Origin: Bryobacterales bacterium
GTDB lineage: Bacteria > Acidobacteriota > Terriglobia > Bryobacterales > Bryobacteraceae
Length of the DNA stretch: 8,913 nt
Assembly (NCBI GenBank): GCA_003164075.1
Contig: PLRZ01000124.1
Location: 1-8,913 of the forward strand
Direction of reading: 5' to 3'
Below the pieces are notes generated by a model. That model had not been told where the DNA came from, did not search any database, and worked only from the letters and a program-made list of their open reading frames with translations. This document shows, in pieces, positions 1 to 7,934 of this stretch; positions within the stretch are counted from its first letter, which is position 1, and each line of letters opens with the position of its first letter. The position numbers and the translations under genes are program-made.

Positions 1-10
1 CCGCGGCGGG

Positions 11-52
11 CGGACTGAAGTCCGGGGTCCCCTCTGGGGAAGGCTGAAGCCT
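11..52. repeat. Cluster of small palindromes with CTGAAG cores
   Basis: Two short hairpins of the same design lie close together. Positions 11-24 have 6-bp arms (CGGACT/AGTCCG) around a GA dinucleotide, and 41-52 have 5-bp arms (AGGCT/AGCCT) around the same GA, so both contain CTGAAG at the centre. Between them 28-40 forms a further TCCCC/GGGGA stem with a 3-base loop. No reading frame here looks like a gene. The shared stem-GA-stem form suggests a REP-like interspersed element, which I associate with acidobacterial intergenic DNA, but copy number cannot be seen from one window. The rest of 1-120 shows nothing else except a weak 5-bp hairpin at 88-102. Confidence 0.45.
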
Positions 53-120
53 GGCCCCACCACCCGGCTCAGGTCAATTTCCCCAACTACAGAACTCCTG
101 TAATTTGCAGTGAGCCCGCA

Positions 121-187
121 GGTGGGGCAGGCGGTGCTCGCCTGCCTGCGCTGAACCAATGGGCAGGCGAGCACCGCCTTCCCTACC
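121..187. repeat. Long imperfect inverted repeat (26-bp arms)
   Basis: Arms at 121-146 and 162-187 are complementary at 24 of 26 positions. The inner 18 bp (129-146 with 162-179) are a perfect match, and the loop is 15 bases (147-161). It lies about 37 bases past the stop codon of the propeller lipoprotein gene, reading on the minus strand. Neither side has a run of T, so it is not a classical intrinsic terminator, though such a stem could stabilise the 3' end of a transcript or stall polymerase. An 8-bp element inverted relative to the left edge (GGTGGGGC at 121-128) also occurs at 54-61, linking it to the small palindromes upstream. A REP/MITE-like repeat is the best guess. Confidence 0.65.
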
Positions 188-191
188 TCCG

Positions 192-210
192 AAACGCTCG
201 CCAGCGAGCG
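192..210 (-). terminator. Weak hairpin just past the lipoprotein gene
   Basis: A 6-bp stem (195-200 with 205-210, CGCTCG/CGAGCG) with a 4-base loop begins 13 bases downstream of the TAG stop codon at 224-226 when read on the minus strand. It is followed by only three T residues (192-194 on the plus strand are AAA). Position fits an intrinsic terminator for the lipoprotein gene, but the short U-tract makes it weak; it may act together with the longer inverted repeat beyond it. Confidence 0.35.
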
Positions 211-223
211 GCGCAAACCGGCC

Positions 224-3200
224 CTATCGCACCGTCACGGTGACACCCGCCGCGCTTGACTGGCCGCCGATGGTCAACATCACCGGATAAGTCCCCGGCG
301 CCAGCTCGGGGACCGTCACATTCACCTGCAGCAAGCCCGCGGTGGCCTGCGGGGCCGCACCGGCATATTGCACCGGCGCGTCTACATTGCCGATCTTCAC
401 GCTCACCGCGGCCAGGGGCGCCGGAAGTATGGTGTTGGCCACCCGCCCATTGATGCCGCCGGGCGACGTCTGACCTTCGCCCGTGCCATAGAGCGAGAGA
501 ATCGACCCCGCCGGTGCGCCCGAGCCCGGTCCATTCAGCGAGCCGTCCTGATTCACCGCCGCCGCCTGTCCCGATCCCGAGGCATTGGACGTGAACAGCG
601 CCGGCGCCACTGCCGTCACGTTCAAGGTGAGCGGTGGCGTGGCTTGCCCATTGGCCACCACGGTCATCTGCGTGGCCAACTGGCCGGCCACTTCGTAAGG
701 CACGATGGCGCTCACCTGGTTGGCCGTCACGTAGACCAGAGGCGCGGGAATGTTGCCGAAGAGCACTTGCGTGCCGCTCAGGAACGAAGCCAATTTCCCC
801 TGCGAATTCAATTGCGCCGTCACCAGGCCGGCAGGGCCAATGGACGCGCCGAAGACGGTCACGATCTCTCCCGGCGCTACCGCTCCCGTCTGATAACTGG
901 CCGCATTCGAGACTGCGGCGGGGCCCAGTGTCACCGCGGGCGCCGCCTGGACGGTCACCGTGGCCGTCGATTGCAGGCCGGGACTGCCCAAGCTCTGCGC
1001 GGTGAGCGTGACCGGCGGCCCTGGCAACGCCGGCGCCAGGTACACGCCGTCGGGCGTGATCACCCCGGACTGCGGCGAGATTTGCCAGCGGACCGCGGTG
1101 TTCCCCAGGTTGGCGGTAACGGGCTGGAAGCGCTGGCTTCCACCCGGCCGCAATACCGCCTCCGGGGGGCTCACGTCGAAAACCGGCGCGGGCGGCGCCA
1201 TCGAGATACCGAAGAAGAGCGAGTCCGTGGCGGACGGCGCCAGCGCGCTGAATTCCAGGATGTATGGCGCGCCCGCCGTCACCGCGAAGGTCACCGTCGC
1301 GATGGCTTGCGGCGGCGCGGCACTGTCCAGCGTGAGCGTGGCGCATGCCAGCTCGCTGCCGATCGCCTGGCCGCTCAAAGGATACGCCGTCAGCGCCGCC
1401 TGGCCGCCCGGACCGCTGGCATAGACGCCCTGGAGCGTCACTTGTACGTTGCCGCTCCGCGGAGCGGTGAACCAAGCCCACGCCGTTTGGTAGTCCGCCG
1501 AACCCGTGCAGGAATGTTTCGGGTCGGCCGGATTTTGGGTGCGCTGACTGGTCGACGTGGCGCCTTCGAAGGGCAGGGAAGGCACCGCCGAGGCGCTGGC
1601 GATTTCATCCCCGGCAGTGAAGCTCACGGCAGCGGCCTGGGTCACCGTCACCGCCTGGCCCTGCACCAGGTAAGTTGCCGTGCGCGCCGAGGCGGACGCG
1701 TTAGGCGCCACCGTCACATACGCGCTGCCACTCCCTACGCCGCTGGCGGGCGGCTGCACCGCGGCCTGCAGCGATGCCGAAGAAACCAGCGCCGCCGGAC
1801 GCGCCACCCATCCGCAGTTGGCGCCAGTCGACACATTGAGGGCATACACTCCGCCGGTGGGATCGGCCGCGACGCTGGTGGGCGACACCGCATACGTACA
1901 CGGGCTTGCCCCGCCCGCCAGGGGAACGCGCCACACCCCGCGGCCGTAGGTAAACGCGTAAAGGGCTCGCGAGCCTTCGGCGCTATCGATCACGAGGTTC
2001 ATCACGATCGCGTTGGCGAACGGATTGTCGTCGCGGACCCAGGTGCTGCCGCCATCGAGCGACGCGAAGACGCCGGTATCGGTGCCCAGGTACAGCCGCG
2101 TGGAGTCCGCCGGGTCCACCAGCAGGCTCTCCACCGGCACGTCCGGCAGACCGCTGGCGCCGGTGCCGTCGATACCCGTCCACGTCACGCCGCCATCGGT
2201 GGAGCGGTACACGTGATTGTCGCCCGGCGCGGCATTGAAGGTGGTGTAGGTGGCGTAAACGGTGTTGGGCTGGTTGGGGTCGAACTCCAGGTGCGCCACA
2301 TTGCCGGCGCGCGGAGTGGTGTAGTTCCAGACCGTGGCCCCGTCGGACGCGAGGGCGCTGTCGCTGCGAAAAATCTTGCCGTAGTGTGTGCCGAACAGCA
2401 CCAGGTTGGCGTCGAAGGGCGACACCGCGATGGCGCGGATGTTGTCGATATTGCCGTCTACCAGGTCGATGGGTGCGCTTTCGGCGGTCCATGTGCCCAT
2501 GCCGTTTTCAGTGCGCCACAGTTGCCGTCCGCCGGTGTAGAGGCGCAGGGAGTTGTTGGGGTCGAAGACGTACCATGCGATGAAGGGAAAATTGTTGGAG
2601 TCTTCGGTGATGCCGCTGACCGCGTTGGCGAAGGTGTAACCCCCGTCGGTCGACTTGGCGAAGGCGCCGAGCACGTATTCCACGTAGACCGTGTTGGCGT
2701 TCAGCGGATCCAGGCGGGAGACGCCGCCATCGCCGCCATAGATGCTGGTCCACGGGCCGGTGGCGCTGGCGCCGAGCAGCGTGCCGTTGTCCTGCGTGCC
2801 GCCGAAGAAGGCCGACCCGCCGGGATACGGAACGCCGTGATAGAACTGCGTGGTGATGTACCCGTTATTGAGCGGCTTCCAGGCGACGGCCGAGGATGTG
2901 GACGTGCAGGTGCCCGTCTTGCCGCGCGCCGCGGTGGTCTTGTAGATGCCGCCATCGTTGATGTTGTAGAGCGTCTGGTTGGCGTTGCCGTCGAAGCCGG
3001 GGTCGAATACCAGCCCGTGCTGGTCCGGATGATCGCCGGCGAAGGCGTAGCCCCAGGTGACTCCGCCATCGTCGGAGCGGAACAGGCCGATGCCTTCGGC
3101 CCATACGCGATTCGGGTCCAGCGGGTCGACCGCTACCGCCAGGTTGTAGCCCGCCTGTCCATTGAAATTGACGCTGGAGGCGTTCTCGCTACAGAATGCC

Positions 3201-4360
3201 GTTCCGAAACTGTAGGCGCTATCGATGCTCAGGATGGCGGAGTTCAGCCGGCCGGAACTTTGGCTGGTTTGCGTGACCCAACTTCCGGACGTGCCGCCGC
3301 TGGCGGAGCGGTACACCCCGAGCAGCGCGCGATAGTAGGCGCCGGTGCTGGCGTAAGTCACCGAGACGGCGTAGATGGTGCTGGGCTGCGAGGGCGCGGC
3401 GGCCAGCACGGTGTACCACATGTTCGGGTCGGAGAGCACTACCGACCAGCTTCCCGCGCCGGCCGCGTCGGGGTTGCGGAACACCGCGTAGACCAGGCTG
3501 CCCAGCGGGTGGCACACCGCGAACACCGTGTCGGTGGGTTGGCCGGGCTGGATGATGGTGTCGAAGCAACCGTTGGTGGTACCGCCCGTGCGCGTGGCGG
3601 CGGGGCCTCCATCGGGCGAGGCCAGCGAGAGGTTCCAGGTAGCGCCGCCATCGAGGCTCACCCACAGACCGGTATTGGTGGCGGCGTAGAGATGCGAGGT
3701 GGCCGAAGGGCTGATGGCCAGGTTGTTGACGAAATAGAAATCGGAGGTTGTGGTGGCGGACAATTGCGTCCAGGTATCGCCGCCGTCGCTGGTTTTGTAG
3801 ATGCCGGCGCCGCGCCAGTTCTGCGTCTGCTCGCCGGTGCAGGCGTAAATGGTGTTGGGATCGTGGGGGTCCATGACCAGGCAGTTGATGGCCAGCACGG
3901 GGGCGAAATCGTCGATGGGGGTCCAGGTCTGGCCGCCGTCGGTAGTTTTCCAGAGTCCGCCGGTGGCGCCGCCGGCCCACATGATGTTGGAGTTTTGCGG
4001 ATGGATCGCCAGCCCCCGGGTGCGCCCGCCGACATTTTCCGGTCCCAGCGATTCCCACGTTCCGAAGGTCGCGGCGGTGTGCGGCGCGGGGTCCACGAAT
4101 CGGCCTTCGCGCAGGGAATAGCGGCGCATGGTGGAGGCGTGCCGCAACGCGGCCTGGTAACGTTCGATGGGCAGCAATCCTTCGCCCATCACGCGCTGTT
4201 CGCGGAAATACTCGGCGGCTTCGAAGGGATTGTCCTCGTGCAAATCGGCGTCGCGCGCGGGGGGCGCGGGGACGGCCGTTTGGGTTTTCACGCGGGAGCA
4301 GGAAGCCAGTGAAATTGCCAGGGCTGCGATTCCGGCGCTGAGGAGAAGTGGATGGGACAC
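224..4360 (-). CDS. Asp-box beta-propeller lipoprotein, TIGR03437 tail
   Basis: A 1378-residue secreted protein. Residues 4-20 are a hydrophobic signal segment ending in lipobox L-A-S-C, with lipidated Cys21 followed by Ser, which in Gram-negatives favours outer-membrane sorting. Residues 22-95 form a charged, probably helical linker. Residues 100-815 are a BNR/sortilin-like propeller with seven clear Asp boxes (S/T-x-D-x-G-x-T-W/F form) starting near 139, 190, 235, 429, 570, 720 and 767, several degenerate ones, and a GGTQDNGT motif near 520. Then follow a BACON-like domain (about 818-910, paired Cys821/Cys849), a PPC-like beta-sandwich (about 915-1055), an Ig-like domain (about 1058-1140) and the Solibacter-type C-terminal domain TIGR03437 (about 1145-1378). 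The start is GTG; an in-frame TAA lies 12 bases upstream, so no earlier start is available, and there is no clear Shine-Dalgarno sequence. Asp-box propellers occur in GH74-type glycosidases, sialidases and non-enzymatic binding proteins; I cannot assign a catalytic pair, so activity and ligand are unknown. It lies downstream of the TonB-dependent receptor. Confidence 0.88.
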   Translation of the reverse strand: MSHPLLLSAGIAALAISLASCSRVKTQTAVPAPPARDADLHEDNPFEAAEYFREQRVMGEGLLPIERYQAALRHASTMRRYSLREGRFVDPAPHTAATFGTWESLGPENVGGRTRGLAIHPQNSNIMWAGGATGGLWKTTDGGQTWTPIDDFAPVLAINCLVMDPHDPNTIYACTGEQTQNWRGAGIYKTSDGGDTWTQLSATTTSDFYFVNNLAISPSATSHLYAATNTGLWVSLDGGATWNLSLASPDGGPAATRTGGTTNGCFDTIIQPGQPTDTVFAVCHPLGSLVYAVFRNPDAAGAGSWSVVLSDPNMWYTVLAAAPSQPSTIYAVSVTYASTGAYYRALLGVYRSASGGTSGSWVTQTSQSSGRLNSAILSIDSAYSFGTAFCSENASSVNFNGQAGYNLAVAVDPLDPNRVWAEGIGLFRSDDGGVTWGYAFAGDHPDQHGLVFDPGFDGNANQTLYNINDGGIYKTTAARGKTGTCTSTSSAVAWKPLNNGYITTQFYHGVPYPGGSAFFGGTQDNGTLLGASATGPWTSIYGGDGGVSRLDPLNANTVYVEYVLGAFAKSTDGGYTFANAVSGITEDSNNFPFIAWYVFDPNNSLRLYTGGRQLWRTENGMGTWTAESAPIDLVDGNIDNIRAIAVSPFDANLVLFGTHYGKIFRSDSALASDGATVWNYTTPRAGNVAHLEFDPNQPNTVYATYTTFNAAPGDNHVYRSTDGGVTWTGIDGTGASGLPDVPVESLLVDPADSTRLYLGTDTGVFASLDGGSTWVRDDNPFANAIVMNLVIDSAEGSRALYAFTYGRGVWRVPLAGGASPCTYAVSPTSVAADPTGGVYALNVSTGANCGWVARPAALVSSASLQAAVQPPASGVGSGSAYVTVAPNASASARTATYLVQGQAVTVTQAAAVSFTAGDEIASASAVPSLPFEGATSTSQRTQNPADPKHSCTGSADYQTAWAWFTAPRSGNVQVTLQGVYASGPGGQAALTAYPLSGQAIGSELACATLTLDSAAPPQAIATVTFAVTAGAPYILEFSALAPSATDSLFFGISMAPPAPVFDVSPPEAVLRPGGSQRFQPVTANLGNTAVRWQISPQSGVITPDGVYLAPALPGPPVTLTAQSLGSPGLQSTATVTVQAAPAVTLGPAAVSNAASYQTGAVAPGEIVTVFGASIGPAGLVTAQLNSQGKLASFLSGTQVLFGNIPAPLVYVTANQVSAIVPYEVAGQLATQMTVVANGQATPPLTLNVTAVAPALFTSNASGSGQAAAVNQDGSLNGPGSGAPAGSILSLYGTGEGQTSPGGINGRVANTILPAPLAAVSVKIGNVDAPVQYAGAAPQATAGLLQVNVTVPELAPGTYPVMLTIGGQSSAAGVTVTVR

Positions 4361-4385
4361 CTTGTGATAAGTTTACCGCGCTACG

Positions 4386-4421
4386 AAAAAAAGGCCGGCG
4401 CTCCTTGTGGGAGAGCCGGCC
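4386..4421 (-). terminator. Strong intrinsic terminator after the receptor gene
   Basis: Read on the minus strand, a GC-rich stem of 12 bp with one mismatch (4410-4421 paired with 4393-4404) and a 5-base loop is followed by seven T residues (AAAAAAA at 4386-4392 on the plus strand). It begins 25 bases past the receptor stop codon. The lipoprotein start codon is only 25 bases beyond the T-tract, which leaves little room for an ordinary separate promoter. Expression of the lipoprotein may therefore depend on read-through. Confidence 0.85.
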
Positions 4422-4446
4422 ATTCTTACTCCGTTTGGACTGCGAG

Positions 4447-7400
4447 TTAGAAAACCAGTTTCGCTCCGATCTGAACCTGCCGCGCCTGGCGGTAGGAACT
4501 GATCTCGCCGAACGAACTGCTGGTGATGTTGGTGCTGGCGAACCCGTTGGGGTTGGCGTGATTGGTGGCGTTGAAGAATTCGCCGCGAAGTTGCAGCGCG
4601 GCGCGCTCGGTAAAGTAGAAGTTCTTGATCAAGGCTCCGTCCAGATTGCCGTAACCCGGTCCGCGCACCACGCCGCGGCCGGCGTTGCCCGGCCGGATGG
4701 CGCCCTGCGGCACGGCGGCGAAGCAGGCGGTGTTGAACCAGGTCGGCAGCGCCGTTCCGGTGAAGCCGGGAGCCAGTTTCGGCGCAGCGGCGTTGGGATC
4801 GCACAGCATGTCGGGCCGCGAACTCGAGGCGCTGTTGCCCAGCAGGCCCAAGCCGGCCGGATCGAGGCTCGAGGTCGTAACCGTAAAGGGAGAGCCGCTG
4901 TAGATGCTCAGAAGTCCCGAAAGTTCCCAGCCCTTCAACGCATACGCCAGCGCGCCCTTGCTGTTCTTGAAGATGGGAATGGTGTACACGTAGTCGACGG
5001 TGAGCACTTGCTGCCGGTCGAGCGTGGCCGGACCGTATTCGCCCTCGTGCCAGTTGTAGCTGCTCTGCGGAGCGTTGGAACGGTCGGAGGCATTGTCGGT
5101 GAGGTTCTTCGAGTAGGTGTAGGAGGCGCTGATCAGCCCGGCCGAGGAAAACCGCTTCTTGAAGCTCACCAGCAGCGCGTGGTAGTTGGAGTCGAACGCC
5201 GATTCGATGGCGTTGATGGCGTTGTAGCCCAGATAGGGCCGCACTGCGTTGATGTGCGGATCGTCGGCGGTGGTGAAAATCGTATTGGCGTTGGCCGCGT
5301 GCAGGCCAGCCGCCAGGGCCGCGCCTGGAGCCGCCTGGTCCAGATCCACAATGCCAATCAGATGCGTCCCCTTGGAACCCGAGTACGCCACGTCCAGCAC
5401 CATGTCCAACGGTAACTGGCGCTGGACGTCGGCGCTCCACTGTTGCACGTATGGAATGTTGTTGGGAAGCATGGTTGCGCGGATGTACTCCGTGGAGACG
5501 GTTCCCGGAGGCGTGCCGGCCGAAACGTTGGTGAACGAGGCGTTGCTCAGCGTGGCACTCGCCACGAACGGCGGATTCTGGAAGATCGACTGCTCATAGT
5601 CGCCGAACAGGCTGGAATCGTAATACACGCCCCAGCCGGCGCGGACTGCCGTCTTGCCGTCGCCCGTCGCGTCCCATGCCAGGCCCACGCGCGGAGCAAA
5701 ACTCTTATACTGGTCGGGCGCGATCTTGGAGCCCCACGGCGAGTTCTTCCCGCCGATGATGATGCCGTTGGTATACGGCATGGTCACGCTGCCGGCGATG
5801 ATGTTGCCCGAGGTTGGATCGATCTTGGGCGCGAGCGACGGATTATATAGAGCCGGGTCGAAACTGGAAAGCTCCCCGTTGTTGTCGGTGGGCTGCCCGA
5901 AGAACGACCAGCGAACACCCGCGTACAGGGTCAGGCGTGGCGTCACCTTAAAGTCGTCCTGGGCCCAGGCTTCGTGCTGCCATGCCCAGAGGTTGGGGGT
6001 GATGTCGGCGGATGGCTGAGTAAAGCTCGAAACGTTGCCTAGCAGGAAATTGGCGAAGGACTGTTGGAAGGCGTTGGTGCCGGAGGGCGCGCCGGTATTC
6101 GAAAAACTGAACGACCCTTGATCGCTGGCGGCGTTCTCGGTTTTGTTGTACCGGTTCAGGCTGTATCCAAACTTCAGGGTGTGCCGGCCGCGGATCCAGG
6201 TGACGCTGTCGTAGAAGTTGTAATTCTTGTTGTGCTCGTGGTAGGGGCCGTAGCCTACGAGGCTCGATCCGCTGGTCATACCCACCGTTGGAATCACGCC
6301 TTGCGTGTTGGTATACGGCTCCGGGGGATTGATGTCGGGGCTATTGGCTTTGGCCGCGACTCCCTGCGGGTTAGACAGAATGGCGCTCTGCGTAAAGTTG
6401 AAGCCGGCGTCGTTGAGCAGGGTGGGTGTGATGCTGTAGATTCCGTGCACCACGTAGCCCCGCCCCGGCGAGTTCGTACTGGTGGTTGCCAAGCCCGGAA
6501 TAGCCGCGCCCGTGAAGAGGCCGCCCGGTTCGATGGTGGGAATGCTGTCGTTTTCGAACTTGCCCCACACCGCAATCTTCTCGTTGAAGGTGTGGTCCAC
6601 GCGCGCAATCTCCTGCCGGCTGTTGTAGATGTTTTGCACCGGGAAGAACTCGGAAGTGGTCGCCGTCACGCTGTTCGTCGCCGGCAGCGTAAGTTTGCTG
6701 TAGATATCCTTGATGTATTCGGCGGAGATGGAATTGATGGAGGTGGCGGGAATCTGGGTGCCAGTCGCCACGCAGGTTGCCGTGGCGATATTCAGATTGG
6801 TGCAGACCGGCTGCGAAAATGTTCCCTGGAGCATGCCCTGCGTTGGCAGGGTCGGGTTGAAGGTGGAGTAGGTGACAATGCGCCGCGCCTCTTCCGAAAA
6901 GAAGAAGAAAGTCTTGTGGTCGTCCTTATGGCCGAGCGGCACCGGTCCGCCGATGGTCCCGCCGAAATCGTTCCAGCGTAACGGCGGAGGCTGCACCGAA
7001 CCGTTCACTTTCACGGATTGGGCGTTGTTGATCCAGTTATTGGCTTCGAACGCGTTGTTGCGGTCAAACTCGTACAGCACGCCATGGTACTGGTTCGACC
7101 CGCTCTTGGTCACCACATTGATCTGCGCGCCGCCCGCCCGGCCCGTATCGGCGGTATATAGGCTGCGCTCCACTTTGAATTCGGCAATCGAATCGATACT
7201 CGGGAAGGTCATGAGCGTCAGGTTGCTGCCGCGATCCACGTTGTCCGCGCCGTCCACCGTCCAGTTATTGGCGGAATTGCGGTTGCCGTTCACCGAATAC
7301 GGCAGCGTGGCGGCCGTGCCTGCCGGCGCCGAGTTGCCGATATACAGTTGATCGGTGGAGTTGGCCGTGACGCCCGGCATCATGGCCACCAGTTGCTCGT

Positions 7401-7851
7401 AATTGCGGGTGGAGAGAGACAGTTCGCGCACCTGCGTGCCTTCGATGGTGCTGGCGTTGGCCGTGGTGCCGAGTTCCACCGCTTCGGCCTGCGACTTCAC
7501 TTCCACTGTATCGGTGATGGCGCCTACCTGCAGCGCAACATTGATCTTCAAGTCGTCATTGACGTTGAGTACGACGCCGGTGCGGGTTTCCGTCTTGAAC
7601 CCCTTGGCCTCTACTTTGATCGAGTAGTTGCCTATCGGCAGCAGCGGGGCCGAATAGGCGCCCGCTGTCTCGGTGGTGACCTCGCGGATCACCATGTTGC
7701 GGTCGGTATTGGTGATGGTGATTTTGGCGCCCGAAACGGCGGCGCCGGTAGGATCGAGAACTGTGCCGCCAATCGTGGCGGAAATGTCTTGCGCAGCCAA
7801 ACACGCCGCTACCGCTGTTGCCAGCAGGCAGGCGCATAGGATTTTCTTCAT
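4447..7851 (-). CDS. Oar-like TonB-dependent outer-membrane receptor
   Basis: A 1134-residue outer-membrane transporter that would import a substrate using TonB energy. Residues 1-20 are a signal peptide (Lys-Lys, then a hydrophobic core, cleavage probably after Ala20). Residues 24-107 form a carboxypeptidase-regulatory-like (CarboxypepD_reg/Cna-B type) beta-sandwich, with the typical G-x-V-x-D-P-T-G-A opening. The plug lies at about 110-250 and includes the NGNRNSANNWTVDGADN motif at 188-204, characteristic of this acidobacterial/Oar class. The barrel fills about 250-1134 and ends in an aromatic residue (V-F), as expected for BAM-dependent insertion. Cys350/Cys360 and Cys1017/Cys1043 could form disulfides in external loops. 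No TonB box is obvious. Length is normal for the family. The ATG is preceded by GGGGGA with a 3-base gap, an acceptable but imperfect ribosome binding site. The gene is divergent from the GntR regulator and followed by an intrinsic terminator and the propeller lipoprotein. The substrate cannot be inferred. Confidence 0.93.
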   Translation of the reverse strand: MKKILCACLLATAVAACLAAQDISATIGGTVLDPTGAAVSGAKITITNTDRNMVIREVTTETAGAYSAPLLPIGNYSIKVEAKGFKTETRTGVVLNVNDDLKINVALQVGAITDTVEVKSQAEAVELGTTANASTIEGTQVRELSLSTRNYEQLVAMMPGVTANSTDQLYIGNSAPAGTAATLPYSVNGNRNSANNWTVDGADNVDRGSNLTLMTFPSIDSIAEFKVERSLYTADTGRAGGAQINVVTKSGSNQYHGVLYEFDRNNAFEANNWINNAQSVKVNGSVQPPPLRWNDFGGTIGGPVPLGHKDDHKTFFFFSEEARRIVTYSTFNPTLPTQGMLQGTFSQPVCTNLNIATATCVATGTQIPATSINSISAEYIKDIYSKLTLPATNSVTATTSEFFPVQNIYNSRQEIARVDHTFNEKIAVWGKFENDSIPTIEPGGLFTGAAIPGLATTSTNSPGRGYVVHGIYSITPTLLNDAGFNFTQSAILSNPQGVAAKANSPDINPPEPYTNTQGVIPTVGMTSGSSLVGYGPYHEHNKNYNFYDSVTWIRGRHTLKFGYSLNRYNKTENAASDQGSFSFSNTGAPSGTNAFQQSFANFLLGNVSSFTQPSADITPNLWAWQHEAWAQDDFKVTPRLTLYAGVRWSFFGQPTDNNGELSSFDPALYNPSLAPKIDPTSGNIIAGSVTMPYTNGIIIGGKNSPWGSKIAPDQYKSFAPRVGLAWDATGDGKTAVRAGWGVYYDSSLFGDYEQSIFQNPPFVASATLSNASFTNVSAGTPPGTVSTEYIRATMLPNNIPYVQQWSADVQRQLPLDMVLDVAYSGSKGTHLIGIVDLDQAAPGAALAAGLHAANANTIFTTADDPHINAVRPYLGYNAINAIESAFDSNYHALLVSFKKRFSSAGLISASYTYSKNLTDNASDRSNAPQSSYNWHEGEYGPATLDRQQVLTVDYVYTIPIFKNSKGALAYALKGWELSGLLSIYSGSPFTVTTSSLDPAGLGLLGNSASSSRPDMLCDPNAAAPKLAPGFTGTALPTWFNTACFAAVPQGAIRPGNAGRGVVRGPGYGNLDGALIKNFYFTERAALQLRGEFFNATNHANPNGFASTNITSSSFGEISSYRQARQVQIGAKLVF

Positions 7852-7863
7852 ATTTCCCCCAAA
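7852..7863 (-). repeat. 12-bp direct repeat, copy 1 (receptor RBS)
   Basis: The sequence reads TTTGGGGGAAAT on the minus strand and directly abuts the receptor start codon, so it contains that gene's ribosome binding site. An identical 12-mer in the same orientation lies at 7935-7946. The G-rich core would explain copy 1 as a Shine-Dalgarno sequence, but not copy 2. Confidence 0.5.
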
Positions 7864-7934
7864 GCTGTTCTATCTGATTCCCGGAGTCCGTCCTGGACAA
7901 CAAGGCCAGGCAAACCCCGACAAGTCGTGTTGCA

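Noticed and set aside
368..4312. A 1314-codon open frame on the plus strand, opposite the lipoprotein gene
   Set aside because: It is codon-aligned with the minus-strand gene, so its lack of stops only means that the real gene uses no TTA, CTA or TCA codons over this stretch. Its product is Arg/Gly/His-rich and resembles no family, while the minus-strand product has a signal peptide and clear domains.
224..4360. Assignment of the lipoprotein as a GH74 xyloglucanase or sialidase
   Set aside because: Asp boxes show only the propeller fold. No catalytic Asp pair or Arg triad could be identified, so an enzymatic name is not supported.
4348..5415. Open frame of 355 codons on the plus strand opposite the receptor gene
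   Set aside because: It is in the same codon-aligned antisense register over the receptor, has an atypical composition and no recognisable motif; it also crosses the terminator. A consequence of GC-rich codon usage.
6064..6981. Open frame of 305 codons on the plus strand within the receptor gene
   Set aside because: Codon-aligned antisense shadow of a well-supported receptor; no domain or plausible ribosome binding site.
4447..7851. SusC-like polysaccharide receptor of the Bacteroidota type
   Set aside because: The plug and barrel motifs match the Oar-like acidobacterial class, no SusD homologue is present, and a substrate cannot be derived.
7920..7930. Short palindrome CGAC-AA-GTCG in the divergent promoter region as a GntR operator
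   Set aside because: Only 4-bp arms; such palindromes are expected by chance in GC-rich DNA, and the dyad at 8042-8065 is far stronger.
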